Counted from the stretch's first letter, positions 11,023-21,934 are shown. The stretch: DNA of 64,000 nt from Paralithodes platypus (GCA_032716605.1 CM064485.1:30681697-30745696), one strand, 5' to 3'. The notes: generated by a model from the letters alone, not told the origin. Made by a program: numbers and translations.

Positions 11023-12415
11023 TTAGGAATGTGGGTCTGGGGGCGAGCTGGCCCGGGGCCAGTTTTGGAGGGGGGGTCTAAGTGGTTTCGGTTGGGGGTA
11101 GTGATAGGGGGGTTTTAAAGATGAAATGGGCAGGTCGAGTCGGGGTTGTTGTTGCGGAAGAGGTTGGTGATGGGGAGGGGTTGAATTGTGTAGTGAGTTG
11201 TGGTCGTGAGTGGGATTTGGGGAAGGGTGAGTAAGGCTGAAGGTTTTGAGTTTACTATGATCGGGTGGTTTGGAGGTTTGGGGTGTGGGGATTTGATAGG
11301 GAGATGGTGGGGGTGGTCTGGGCAGGCAGGGTTGTGGTTTGAGAGGGGTTGAATTTGGACTGATTTTATTTTCGGGAGAGACATGGATGGGATTTCGAGG
11401 AGTGGTTGAAGTTGAGAGGTTGATTATGTTTGGGGCGAAAGAGAGAGTATTTTGGGGTTTAGCCAAGGTGGAAAAAGTTTTGTGGTTGGATTAGGATGGG
11501 AGTGGTATTTTGTCGAGCGGGATCTTTGGGGGGGGATTTTGGGGCGGGTGGGGTAACGGTGAAGAGGGGGAGGTTGAAAGTTTAGCTGGGCTCATGATGG
11601 TGGGGGACCGACTGGTGAGCAGGTGTTCGGTTCGCATGAAGGGGGGGAAATCACTTTGGTGGGGGTCACGCGTGAGGGGGGGATTAACGGCGCGTGTGGG
11701 AGGATCAGAGTGGTGGGGTGTGTCGGTGGCAGTGACGGTTTGCTTAGAGGTTATCTGGGGTTGGTGGGTTTGTCTGTCATGAGGGGGTGAGTCAAGTGTG
11801 GGGTTTTGAAGTTTATTAGGGGTGTGAATTGGGGGGGGGTGGAAGGGAGCTACTGACGGAAAACTGTCACAAGGGAATTTTGTTGGTGGGAATTGGTGGA
11901 GGTTGAAAGTTTAGCTGGGCTCATGATGGTGGGGGACCGACTGGTGAGCAGGTGTTCGGTACGCATGAGGGGGGGGAAATCACTTTGGTGGGAGTCACGC
12001 GTGAGGGGGGGATTAACGGCGCGTGTGGGAGGATCAGAGTGGTGGGGTGTGTCGGTGGCAGTGACGGTTTGTTTAGAGGTTATATGGGATTGGTGGGTTT
12101 GTCTGTCATGAGGGGGTGAGTCAAGTGTGGGGTTTTGAAGTTTATTAGGGGTGTGAATTGTGGGGGGGTGGAAGGGAGCTACTGACGGAAAACTGTCACA
12201 CGGGAAATTTTGTTGGTGGGGAAATAGCGGAGCATTTCTGGGGGAAGGGGGGGAACGTGGTTGGGTCCCTAGGTCGTCACGCGTGAGGGGAGGATTAACG
12301 GCGCGTGTGGGAGGGTCAGGGTGGTGAGAGGTGAGCGAGTTAGGAAACGGGATTTGTTGGGGGGACTGCGGCGGGTTGGTGGGGGAAGAGTTAGGTGTAG
12401 AACAGGGGTTATTGG
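11023..12415 (-). other. Degenerate Pro/Ser/Thr/His-rich gag tail with 330-bp tandem repeat
   Basis: The minus strand holds long but broken frames rich in Pro, Ser, Thr, Asn and His, of the same flavour as the C-terminal half of the gag-like ORF at 14699-16231. Two 330-bp tandem copies cover about 11549-12240; for example, a segment with GATGGTGGGGGACCGACTGG recurs. The frame ending at 11850 stops with the same VFRQ tail as the ORF at 14699. I read it as the decayed downstream part of the gag region, separated from it by the hAT insertion. Confidence 0.55.
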
Positions 12416-12812
12416 CAGAGCTGGGCACTTTAGCCAACACTTCCGCAAATAGCCAATTCCGCCATGGCGGAAGTGTCATTTTGTTGGCGAATTAGCGTTG
12501 GCGCCAAAATGGCTGCCTATTTGCGGGTTTGAAGCTCTGAAAAGTACCTCCATGTTGCAAACCTCGAGTCCGCAAAATAAAAATTCCAGCCGCCAGCCAG
12601 CCCTGGGCCGCTCCTGCAGCTCCAGCCAAAAAAAGTCATGTGACCAAGCCAACTACCTGCGTTCTGGAATCTAGGCCTATACATCGGCTCTTCACGTTTG
12701 TTCACTTACTTAGTAGCAAGCGTCGAGCTAACACCTACAACACACAGGAGTCCAAGAGTTCCAACCTGCTAGCACTTCAAATTTGTTTATATTTTCGGCC
12801 TATTGAAGTGAA

Positions 12813-13001
12813 CATGGAGTCTACCATCATGCCCACCGCAGCTGCCAACAGCATGGGGAGCAGTTCACCACCATCCGACAGTGATGCTGCAGAGCATGCA
12901 GAGATCGAGGACCTAAGCCACCCCTGGCCCCACCTAGAAACCTTCTATGGGCCTATAATTACCAAGAAGATGTCTCTGGAGAAGGGCTTTATAACTTTAT
13001 A
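12813..13001 (+). pseudogene. Possible first exon of a hAT transposase
   Basis: A frame starting at ATG 12813 encodes 62 residues: an acidic, Ser-rich N-terminus and then DLSHPWPHLETFYGPI. From memory, a His-Pro-Trp-Pro motif ahead of the BED zinc finger is found in some hAT-derived proteins. No zinc-finger cysteines or catalytic core follow; the frame ends at a TAA at about 12999. It lies inside the hAT inverted repeats, which supports the reading, but the match is short. Confidence 0.4.
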
Positions 13002-13079
13002 ATCTAGCCTAATTTAAGATTATAAAGTTAGGCTATCGTTAATTTGATTGATAGCCTGTTAATTTTTAACCTAAACTAA

Positions 13080-13620
13080 TGTTATTAGGCTACCCTAATC
13101 CCATCAAAATGCCTCAAAGCATGTAGGCCTAGGCTAAGTCTAACTTCTATATAGGCTAGGCTATATAGCCTATGCCTAGGTCTATAATCACTAATCCCAT
13201 CAAAATGCCTCAAAGCATGTAGGCTAAATATTGCATGTTCTAACTTCTAAATATAGCCTAGGCCTATAGGCTAATTACTAATATAAGTAATTTTATTAGG
13301 CTAGGCCTAGGCTACCCTAATCCTATCAAAATGCCTCAAAGCATGTAGGCTAAATAATATTGCATTTTCTAACTTCTATATATATTGGCTAGCCTAGGTC
13401 TAGGCTATAATCAGTCAATCACTAATTCCATCAAAATGCCTCAAAGCATGTAGGCTAAATATTGCATGTTCTAACTTCTATATATATATAGCCAAGGTCT
13501 AGGCTATAATCACTAATTCCATCAAAATGCCTCAAAGCATGTAGGCCTAGGCTAAATATTGCATGTTCTAACTTCTATGTATAGGCCTAGGCCTATAATC
13601 ACACTAATTTTATTAGTGTC
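13080..13620. repeat. Tandem repeat inside hAT relic (about 85-115 bp units)
   Basis: Five or so diverged units share CATCAAAATGCCTCAAAGCA followed by TGTAGGCTAAATATTGCATG and TAACTTCTATATATA. Between them lie AGGCCTAGGC-like palindromic words. The units vary in length, so the array has decayed by indels. 13620-14170 is AT-rich and without a gene. Confidence 0.8.
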
Positions 13621-14698
13621 AAGTAGAAAGTGTTTATTTTGAAAGTATCATATAGGCCTAGACTAAATTTAACCTACAATAAAATTTTATTAAATTTTGA
13701 TCTGAAGCTAGGCCTTTATTCTGAGCATTAAAATTAATAGGCCTAGGCTACTTTCTATTAAATTACTTAATCTATCTAAAGTAGACCTATCTAGGCATAT
13801 ATAGCCTATTGCCATTCCCAAAGGGGGGCCCAAGAATAAATCGCCTCCTTGCACCTCTGTGATCCGGCGTACCTCCTCCTGAATGGTGCGGAATTGCGAA
13901 TACTGATTATTACTGAAGCACTCTCCCCATAAACAAGTTGCCCCAACGTTTTACTGCCCAGGTGGACAAACTAAGTGGCCTATGCTATATATTAACCCTT
14001 TCACTGCGGGTGACGTTTGGAATGTTTTGGCAATTTACAGCAATTTCCAAGCTTTAAAAGCCTGTATGTATATCCTTGAGGTCCATGGAAGTTGGGCAAC
14101 ATTATATTTAAGTAAATATCTATATTTATTGACATTAGAGATTGAATTTATTGATTTACCCTTGATTCTGTAGGCTAGTTTAAATTTAAAATTAATAAAA
14201 AACAGTTTGCGTTTGCATATTTGCATTTGAGGACTAGAAATTTCACAAGGTTTGCACATTTGTGTTTGCTGAAGTTATGTTCTGGGTTTGCTGATTTGTG
14301 TTTGCTGACTTGACTTTTTGTTTGTGGTGCCCAGCTCTGGTTATTGGTAGAGGACTGATGTATTGATTTGGGGTTGTTAACAGGACGAATTTGGGGAATT
14401 TGCTTGGTGTCAGTCTCGGTCTGGTTAAAGGTTATGTGGGGCTGGGGAGGATTAGTGGGGGCAGAGTTAGGCATAGGACATGGGTTATTGAGGGAGGAGT
14501 GATGTACTGATTTGGGGTTGTTAACAGGACGAGTTTGGGGAATTTTCTTGGTGGCAGTCTCGGTCTGGTTAGAGGTTATCTGGGACTGGTGAGTTTGTTT
14601 GACATGAGAGGGCGAGTCAAGTGTGGGGTTTCGAAGTTTTCTAGGGGTGTGAATTGTGTGGGGGTGGAAGGGAGCTACTGACTGAAAACTGTCACAAG

Positions 14699-16231
14699 CT
14701 ACTGACGGAAAACTGTCACAAGGGAAATTTTGTTGGTGGGGGGATAGCTGAACATTTCTGGGGTCATGGGGAAAATATGTTGTGGTAGGCCTACATAGGT
14801 AGGCATAGCTAGAATACGGGGCTTGTTGGGGGGCTGCGGAGGGTTGGTGGGGGAAGAGTTAGGTGTAGAACAGGGGTTATTGGTAGAGGACTGATGTATT
14901 GATTTGGGGTTGTTAACAGGACGAATTTTGGGAATCTTCTTGGTGGCAGTCACGGTCTGGTTAGCGGTTATCTGGGGTTGGTGGGTTTGTTTGACATTAA
15001 CAGGACGAGTTTGGGGAATTTTCTTGGTGGCAGTCTCGGTCTGGTTAGAGGTTATCTGGGACTGGTGAGTTTGTTTGACATGAGAGGGCGAGTCAAGTGT
15101 GGGGTTTCGAAGTTTTCTAGGGGTGTGAATTGTGTGGGGGTGGAAGGGAGCTACTGACTGAAAACTGTCACAAGCTACCGACGGAAAACTGTCATAAGGG
15201 AAATTTTGTTGGTGGGGGGATAGCTGAACATTTCTGGGGTCATGGGGAAAATATGTTGTGGTAGGCCTACATAGGTAGGCATAGCTAGAATACGGGGCTT
15301 GTTGGGGGGGCTGCGGAGGGTTGATGGGGGAAGAGTTAGGTGTAGAACAGGGGTTATTGGTAGAGGACTGATGTATTGACTTGGGGTTGTTAACAGGACG
15401 AATTTTGGGAATCTTCTTGGTGGCAGTCACGGTCTGGTTAGCGGTTATCTGGGGTTGGTGGGTTTGGTTGACATGCATAGAAAAAGGATGGGGTTTATGG
15501 AGTAACACAATTGATGGAAGATGATCGTTGGTGGATGGCTGGGCAGGGGAAAATTTAGGGATGGTCAGAGAGGATAGAGGCAAGGAAGAGTGCACTGGGG
15601 TTGGACTTTCACCGGAAGTCATTTTGGAAGGGTGCACGGAGTCTTGGATAGGGGCTGAAGGGTTGGATAGGGGATTCATCGAACTGCGTAGGCATTCTTC
15701 TCTGGTGGAGAGCATATGTTCTTCGAATAAGCCATACGGGTCGAGATGGGCGGTGATGTGGGGTGGGAGGATGTTTAGCAATGCGGTGAATAAGAGTTCA
15801 TTTTGTTGGTCGTAATCTTCATAGCTATACGTGGTCCTCACGTATCTGTAGAGTTGTATGAGGGTCACATTTATATCCCCTTCATTCTTGATCTTGTCGA
15901 CTTTTATTATTTTGGGGGCGACGGGGGAACCCAAAAGTGGATCTAAGGTCCGGATCACGAAGGATCGAAACTGGTTCCAGGTAAACTCTGGCGTATTCTG
16001 TGCCACAGTTTGGTGAATAAATTCTTTAAAGGTAGGCTTATCAACAAGTTGGGAAACGGCTTCTCCCAACTGTATAATATGCAAAATTGCCATGGTGATT
16101 TTTTCGCGGTCATTATGAAGTACCACATCGTACACTGGCTTTATTATGTCGAAGTAACTGGTGATATCATACGTGTTTACATCATACTTGGGAATGTGTG
16201 CGAGTGGCTGAAGATTTCGCGATGTTGCCAT
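14699..16231 (-). CDS. Gag-like protein of the long-LTR element
   Basis: This 510-residue frame begins 71 bp inside the 5' LTR, as expected for gag. Residues 1 to about 170 are a helix-rich, non-repetitive domain with hydrophobic and aromatic spacing like a retroelement capsid (for example ILHIIQLGEAVSQLV and FRSFVIRTLDPLLG). I cannot name the family. Residues about 170-510 are low-complexity Pro/Ser/Thr/Asn/His and contain DNA-level tandem copies of about 476 bp, seen by the recurrence of ACGGAAAACTGTCA at 14705 and 15181. No CCHC zinc knuckle and no protease motif is seen. The frame ends inside the repeat unit, so the present stop may not be the ancestral end. The role as a coat protein is inferred from position and composition. 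Confidence 0.6.
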   Translation of the reverse strand: MATSRNLQPLAHIPKYDVNTYDITSYFDIIKPVYDVVLHNDREKITMAILHIIQLGEAVSQLVDKPTFKEFIHQTVAQNTPEFTWNQFRSFVIRTLDPLLGSPVAPKIIKVDKIKNEGDINVTLIQLYRYVRTTYSYEDYDQQNELLFTALLNILPPHITAHLDPYGLFEEHMLSTREECLRSSMNPLSNPSAPIQDSVHPSKMTSGESPTPVHSSLPLSSLTIPKFSPAQPSTNDHLPSIVLLHKPHPFSMHVNQTHQPQITANQTVTATKKIPKIRPVNNPKSIHQSSTNNPCSTPNSSPINPPQPPQQAPYSSYAYLCRPTTTYFPHDPRNVQLSPHQQNFPYDSFPSVACDSFQSVAPFHPHTIHTPRKLRNPTLDSPSHVKQTHQSQITSNQTETATKKIPQTRPVNVKQTHQPQITANQTVTATKKIPKIRPVNNPKSIHQSSTNNPCSTPNSSPTNPPQPPNKPRILAMPTYVGLPQHIFPMTPEMFSYPPTNKISLVTVFRQ

Positions 16232-16285
16232 GCTTCTACTATTTCAAACTTGCAGTGTAATGCAACCTTTTATCCGAATCAAGAA

Positions 16286-16300
16286 CCACCGCTGCCGCCA
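16286..16300 (-). promoter_or_regulatory. Primer-binding site, tRNA-Leu type
   Basis: One base inside the 5' LTR, the minus strand reads TGGCGGCAGCGGTGG. This closely matches the complement of the 3' acceptor end of animal tRNA-Leu (CCACCGCTGCC plus CCA, compared from memory). TGG at the LTR edge is the usual start of an LTR-element primer site, and it fixes the element orientation. Confidence 0.75.
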
Positions 16301-16301
16301 A

Positions 16302-19300
16302 TGTTATGCCCTGTTTTTCTACAGGTTTAACTTGGGTAATGTGAGTTCTAAATTGACTGGGTATATAAGGCTGCATGCACAATACAAGATATGAGGAATA
16401 GAGAACACAAAGAAACACATGGTAGCAAGTTACATGATCACGTTTATTGATATACCACTGCAGAATACTTGTGTAAGACAATACAATAGAATTGAACAAC
16501 ACTAGCATAAGTGGATCTGGATGGAGCCTAGTCTCCCACTTCCAACGTTCAGGTATTAATCTTCTGATCACTGGCTTCGATTCCACAGGTTTATATACCG
16601 AAGACCATCAATGTTACTTATAGATTCATATTCACTGTTAGATTTATTACTGGTAGCTCTGGTGCACAAGTAGTAGTTCACAGACTAGATTAGACACGCG
16701 TATTTTAGAGCACGGGAATTCTAGTAACCTCAGGGGGTACTGATCTAAGTTTTATATCCTTGTTTCAGAAATACATAGAACGCAAATCAGTGGGCGAACG
16801 TTAGATATCACTAGAGTTTTAATATCTGAATAAGGTAATTACGAGAGTCAAGGTCGCCTGTTAATTAAAGAACACTGATCGCTTAGTACGTCCCAAATGG
16901 AATGGTTAAGTATGAATTACACTGGGCAAGGTCTTAGCCACTTCGTAGAAATATTAATTAGTGAATCTCTAAACAGCACAGTAATATGTAGTACTGCTAA
17001 AGGGAATCTTGGGTAGTATCTGATGGGTCTGGTCCTGGTTATCTTGCGTCCATGATGTTGGGGGCTAACGACTGGTTCCGCGGCCGTCCAGGGGGCCATA
17101 TGTGTGAAGTTCTTAAATACGTGGGCAGGTCCTTCTATCCAAATCTGCCACGGAGTCTGCCGGCTCTGGGATCTCACTCCGGAACAACACAAGGGCAGAG
17201 CTAGAAGTTAACTGCAGGGTAGTGACCCCTGGTTGGTGTCTAGCTTTCAACTGATTTGACTGGGGGCGGGAGTTAGATTTATAGGCTCGGTTCTGGACCC
17301 TGTAGACAGTAGGGATCTCGAGTCTTATGGACTTAATTGAGCTCTCAATAGATATGGGGACTAGGTAAGATGGTATTTACTGTTATGGCACAGGGCTATA
17401 GGAAGCCTTTATATTTTCATATAACTGAGCCTTAGTAAGAGGTACTATTTTGGCTATACTGGACGTATTTAGGGGAGAGAGACTGGATCTACTTTGCGAG
17501 GAGGATGGGGACAGCTGTGATAGGAGCGTCTCTCTAGATTGTTCAATCTTCATTCTATGGTATAGATGAGGTGCTAATTTAGTGATCAGAGCATGCAAGA
17601 AAGGTAAATGGTTTATTGTGAGTTAATAGAGGTTAGTAAAGGTGTTAGTCATGCATGGTTAGTTCATTGATAGGAAGAATTCCTGTGCTACCTGGCAATG
17701 ACTCGAAAGTCAAAACAGGGGCCAGGTATAGCTCCGCGGGGTGGGGGTCTCCCTCCTCGGGTGGGCAAAAAGGGGGAGCTGGGCGCCCTCTCTCTGTGAT
17801 AGTCGTCCGGCGGCTGTGGCTAGGGGCTTGCCATATCACCAGTGTTTGTAATAACCCTCTGTGTATGAGACAGATGTGGGTGTCCTTAATACCAAAACCG
17901 AAGGTGCCTTAGCTAGCTGGTTTTACTCGGCTGGTTGTTAATTGTAGGGTTTGCTGGATGTGGTGGAGACTGGGTTGCTAACTCTGCCACATTTATCTGG
18001 AAGTATGGCAATAGAAGTTAGTTACTGGCGGGGCGGCTAGCCTCGCACCGACGACCATTGGGTGCAGGGTTGTGAATGTGTTGTAAGAGAATAGATGGCA
18101 TGCAAGGGGCTAGTAAAGTTCTAATGTTGTTCTGGCCTACTAAGTGAAGGTAGGCTGGATAGGAGTATATATATAAAAGGTTGGAGAACGTTAGCAACGG
18201 ACAATTCAAGGATCTTCAAGAGGTATGAGAGAGAGGCTAGGTCGGACAAGAGTCGAGAAGCGCGGGTGTCTTAATGAGAGGGGCGGGGGAGAGTTCAAGG
18301 GCTACAGGGAAATTTTGCCCCTAAGGTCCCTGGGCGTGGGGGTGGCATTAGGCTACAATTGATATGGAAGTTTGAAAAGGCAGTAGAATACGTTAGCCAA
18401 ATGCTACCGGGGAATGCAACTATGGGGTGGTATATGAGTCTGGAAAAGATAGAGTTATGTGATCAGTCCGAGGGTTACGGATACTATTAGTTGGCCCTGG
18501 GAACTGCGTTTTCTATTAAATATAAATATACCAACAACAGCGGCAGTTCGTAGGGGTACTTAGTTATTGTTTCGGGGTACTTATGACAGATACTGGTAAC
18601 CAGGTTATCTTATACAATCTCTGGTTGGGGTAAGAGGTGTAAGACACGAAGCAAATTGGCGTAGTGTGGACTGTGGATACGAAGGAGGCAAGGGGAAGAC
18701 GTATGACAATTGTGGAAAGTAAATGGAAAAAGGTGAACACAATGGCGGATAAAAATACTTAACCTAATGATTGCATACAACGATGAACGATGACATTATA
18801 GTCGTCGTCCTAATAAGGTGATGAAACCTGGTTAATCTGTACTTGGCACAATACGACACAAGGACAGTGCCGCTATGTCGCATCAATGCTGGTGGCAGTT
18901 AATATTATAGACTTAGTTACTAGAGGAACAATGCAAGGGGCGACTGAGCACGGGTTACATATATCTATACTCTTCATGGAAAATGATATACGAGGTCTAG
19001 GGACAAGCGTGGGTGTTTGAACTTCTAAGATATATAACATCTACTTCTCGGATGTAAGAACATACATAGATATAATTATGGCTGTCTGATGTGTTGGCAT
19101 TGGCTCAACGTCGGGACAGGGCATGTTTTTAATATGAATGTATATTCCTGTTCATCATCTTTGTAGCAAGGACAGTGCCGCTATGTCGTATCAATGCTGG
19201 TGGCAGTTAATATTATAGACTTAGTTACTAGAGGAACAATGCAAGGGGCGACTGAGCACGGGTTACATATATCTATACTCGTCATGGAAAATGATATACG

Positions 19301-19707
19301 AGGTCTAGGGACAGCGTGGGCGTTTTAACTTCTAAGATATATAACATCTACTTCTCGGATGTAAGAACATACATAGATATAATTATGGCTGTCTGATGTG
19401 TTGGCATTGGCTCAACGTCGGGACAGGGCATGGGTGTTTTTAATATGAATGTATATTCCTGTTCATCATCTTTGTAGTTAGGAGTGTAGGACACGAGAGG
19501 GTTAGTGTACGTGAGGTGTGGAAAATGGTCAGTTTAGAAAAGGTAAATGGGTGCGTCCTGGAGCTGTTTAGCCCTGCGGGCTTGGGCCTGTCTGAAATGG
19601 CTGGCTCGGTCAGCTGGTCCTTTCGTTCTGTGGACCTTTCCTTTGGTGTTTCTGTGTGGTGTTCGTTCATGGCTTCTGTGGTGGGCTTCTCGTTCTGGGG
19701 CATTTTA
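16302..19707 (-). repeat. 5' LTR (3406 bp)
   Basis: This LTR aligns base for base with 7069-10472, with an offset of about 9233-9235 and few substitutions, such as CAAGTAGTAG for CAAGCAGTAG near 16670. It shares the internal 308-bp duplication (18858 and 19166). It ends at the CCAAC duplication next to the kinase N-lobe. An open frame runs from the kinase piece into the LTR and creates an artificial 342-residue fusion; the LTR part of that frame is not kinase. Confidence 0.85.
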
Positions 19708-20468
19708 CCAACATCCAGAAGGCTAACTTTGGGCTCTAGAGGGTTATCATCAACATTAAGAATAACATTACCAAAATGTAGGTCATTATGCACCCAGCCA
19801 GCCTGGTGGAAATCCCTTAGAGCTTTACCTAGGGATCTAAAGATCAACAAAACCTTCAGAATATTTTCAGTATTATAATTCTTCAAATAGCGCAGATTAA
19901 AATCTTTAAATGTTTCACCCCGACAGTAGGACATTATAATGATATCAGCTTCCTCAGAAACAGCTAATAGTTTAGGTACACCTCCAGCACCATCCAAACT
20001 AAACAAAGTGCTAGCTTCTGTACCCATAGATTGCAATGTAGTATCACTAGTATATATCTCGCCAGAGTCACCACAAGTATTTATAGCATCACTGTGACTG
20101 TAATCATCACAGGTACTTTTAGGACCATCACTAGGCCCAGTACTTTTAGTAACATCACTAGTACTTCTAGTACCATCACTAGTACTTGTATCAACTTTTA
20201 CAGTTTTCATAACGGATTCCTGGCCATAGTATTTAATTAACCAGGCATCCCCATTAGCCCCTGAACCAATGTGTTTTATAAACTTTATACCCCGACGCAA
20301 TTCATCCAGTGGCCTAACTAGAGGAATCTCATTGTTTACAATCCGAACAGTCTTATCATCAAGACTTTTTATTTCCTCAGCAATGAACGTGCCATTAAAC
20401 AATCTAAAATTAACCAATTGTTCGACAATTTCCTCAAAAACTTCCCGAGTTTTCATTTGAACAGTCAT
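19708..20468 (-). pseudogene. Protein-kinase-like gene, N-lobe and catalytic loop
   Basis: On the minus strand from ATG 20468, the first 254 residues are a kinase-like domain. A glycine-rich loop GSGANGDAW is at 68-76, a VMK lysine at 88, and a Ser/Thr/Asp-rich insert with short repeats at about 95-145. A possible helix-C Glu is at 151. The catalytic loop HNDLHFGN at 227-234 has Asn replacing Arg of HRD, and DVG at 252-254 replaces DFG. The catalytic Asp and Asn are kept, so activity was plausible. The gene lacks introns here. The LTR element entered just after DVG; the rest is at 7010-7068 and 2420-2801. The HND form occurs in atypical and some viral kinases; I cannot assign a family and do not claim a viral origin. 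Confidence 0.75.
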
Positions 20469-20868
20469 ATTATTTTAATTCTAGGCTAAGACCTTAGCTT
20501 ATAATAGTAATGACTTACGGATGTAATCACTATTGAGTAACTAAGTTAACTAAAAGTTAATAAGATTGCTACAGTAGGCCTAACTATGTTCAAGACCAAT
20601 CCACTTCCAATAATCACCTTTCAAGTAATTGTGTAATAGTTTACGTGAAAGGAATTGTAACCCTTTTAATAGATCACAGTTTAGATACTTGGAAAATGAA
20701 CTACGAATAGACGCTTGGGAGAACAAACTAACAAAAACGTCTCAACACCTGTAGATTACCAATGACAGTGAGGCCTGAGAGTCAGTGAGCGATGACACAG
20801 TGTATCTAAACCGCGCAAAATGTCGAGATACATATATTATGTTTGTTATTGTATTTTGGGTAAGATTT
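20469..20868. other. Upstream flank of kinase-like gene
   Basis: This 400-bp AT-rich stretch lies upstream of the kinase-like start codon and before the TA-flanked inverted-repeat element. I see no TATA box at a convincing distance, no splice-linked exon and no repeat. Confidence 0.4.
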
Positions 20869-20927
20869 TACGGTGTGACAGTTACAAGCCCCATCGATGT
20901 TTGTGTAGCCTATAGGTATGTTATATA

Positions 20928-21437
20928 GAACATAAGAACATAAGAAAATGGGAGTCTGCAGAAAGCCGATTGGCCTAAGCAAGGCAGATCCCTGTCCCAC
21001 ACAACCTCAATTCAATTACAAAGCCCAATTATAGGCTCCACACTCTAATACTCTGAGGATCATCTTACCAAAACGGTTAGGGATTAACGCAGGATTATGG
21101 GGGTCTGCAGAGTGCTGATTGGCCCAACCCGGCTGATCCCCCTTCACACCCAACCCCTCTCGTCCATATGCTTATCCAATTTTATCTTAAAGCTCCCTAC
21201 AGTTTTAGATCCCACTATAGCACTTGGTAGTCCATTCCACCCATCTACAACTCTGTTACCAAACCAATATTTGCCTATGTCTTTTCTGAAACGAAATTTA
21301 TCTAATTTGAAACCATTGGTACGAGTTCTTTCGCTATCACTGAGCTTTAGTACATTTGTCATGTCCCCTTTGTTAATCCCACTAACCCACTTGAACACCT
21401 CTATCATATGCCCTCTAACTCTGCGTCTCTCTAACGA
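20928..21437 (-). mobile_element. 5'-truncated CR1-A copy
   Basis: This is a minus-strand copy of the last 510 bp of the CR1-A family: the ORF2 C-terminus (DKFRFRKDIGKYWFGNRV and onward), the 3' UTR and the ACATAAGAACATAAG tail. It closely matches 2815-3330. It contains the uninterrupted GTTAATCCCACT site that in CR1-D is occupied by a TTAA MITE, so it serves as an empty-site reference. Confidence 0.9.
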
Positions 21438-21767
21438 ATAAAAAAAGTAAAAAAATAATAGTATAGTAGTCTTCAGTCCTATATAATTATGTCCTTCCCT
21501 TCGCAAATGTATTATAAGGGAAATATAGGGTAAAACACAGTCTTGTCTGCATAATGACAAGTCCTGTTTTACGGGATTTCTGCTTTATAGATTTTTTTTC
21601 CCCTCCTACCTTACTCGGGGGACCTTACAGTTGCGCGATCCAGTGCTGCTTTGGTAATTGCGTACATTTTATTTTCCCTCCCCTATAACATTTTCAGAGT
21701 CCCCACTGCACAAAGCCACTGTCACTTTGTTTATGTTCTCTCTGCCGGATTACACTTTTATTACTTT

Positions 21768-21803
21768 TAGGTTAAGTTAGGTTAGGTTAGGTTAGGTTAG
21801 GTT
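21768..21803. repeat. Short (TTAGG)n array
   Basis: About six units of TTAGG, the common arthropod telomere repeat, lie inside the TA-flanked element. It is short and internal, so it is no evidence for a chromosome end. A similar short CCTAA run is near 55900. Confidence 0.8.
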
Positions 21804-21934
21804 TCTTAATTAGGTTCATGACAAGGGATCAGCTGGTAGGTATGGGATAAACTAGGGACACATACTAGCTGGTAGGTAAGGGTTATTCTTGTATCCAATG
21901 TTCTAGGTTAGGTTACTGTGTTTTTTTACTTCAA

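Larger units (their letters stand above)
12416..14339. mobile_element. hAT transposon relic with exact 8-bp target duplication
   Basis: The ends are perfect 12-bp inverted repeats, CAGAGCTGGGCA at 12416-12427 and TGCCCAGCTCTG at 14328-14339. They are flanked by the 8-bp direct repeat GTTATTGG at 12408-12415 and 14340-14347. Both are hallmarks of hAT elements. The right subterminal part repeats AGCAAACACAAAT-like units. Only one possible exon remains (12813-13001), so the copy cannot transpose by itself. It interrupts the gag tail repeat of the LTR element and is therefore younger than that element. Confidence 0.88.
7064..19712 (-). mobile_element. Long-LTR, gag-only retrotransposon (about 12.6 kb)
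   Basis: Two near-identical direct repeats (7069-10472 and 16302-19707) flank an internal region of 5.8 kb. The 5-bp CCAAC duplication lies at 7064-7068 and 19708-19712. On the minus strand the order is 5' LTR, a primer-binding site at 16286-16300, a gag-like ORF at 14699-16231, a long Pro/Thr-rich repetitive part, a polypurine tract at 10473-10487 and the 3' LTR. No protease, integrase or reverse transcriptase motif is visible, so it is probably non-autonomous. By eye the LTRs differ at roughly twenty positions in 3.4 kb, suggesting a young insertion. It lies inside the kinase-like gene and carries a hAT insertion at 12416-14339. Confidence 0.85.

Noticed and set aside
11510..12111. Plus-strand Gly/Trp/Val-rich frames
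   Set aside because: They are shadows of the Pro-rich minus-strand repeat; the sequence is G-rich tandem repeat DNA.
7069..19707. Duplicate 3.4-kb blocks read as a segmental duplication or assembly error
   Set aside because: The blocks end at a 5-bp target duplication, a primer-binding site and a polypurine tract in the right places, and they carry private substitutions, so LTRs explain them better.
19440..20468. A single 342-residue kinase fusion protein
   Set aside because: The last 88 codons are LTR sequence, also found in another frame context at 10205-10470. The kinase part ends at the target duplication.
19708..20468. Origin of the kinase-like gene from an integrated large DNA virus
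   Set aside because: No other viral hallmark gene is in the window, and the HND motif also occurs in cellular atypical kinases. The sequence alone cannot decide.
21768..21803. Telomere or chromosome end
   Set aside because: Only about six TTAGG units occur, inside a transposon-like unit with normal sequence on both sides.
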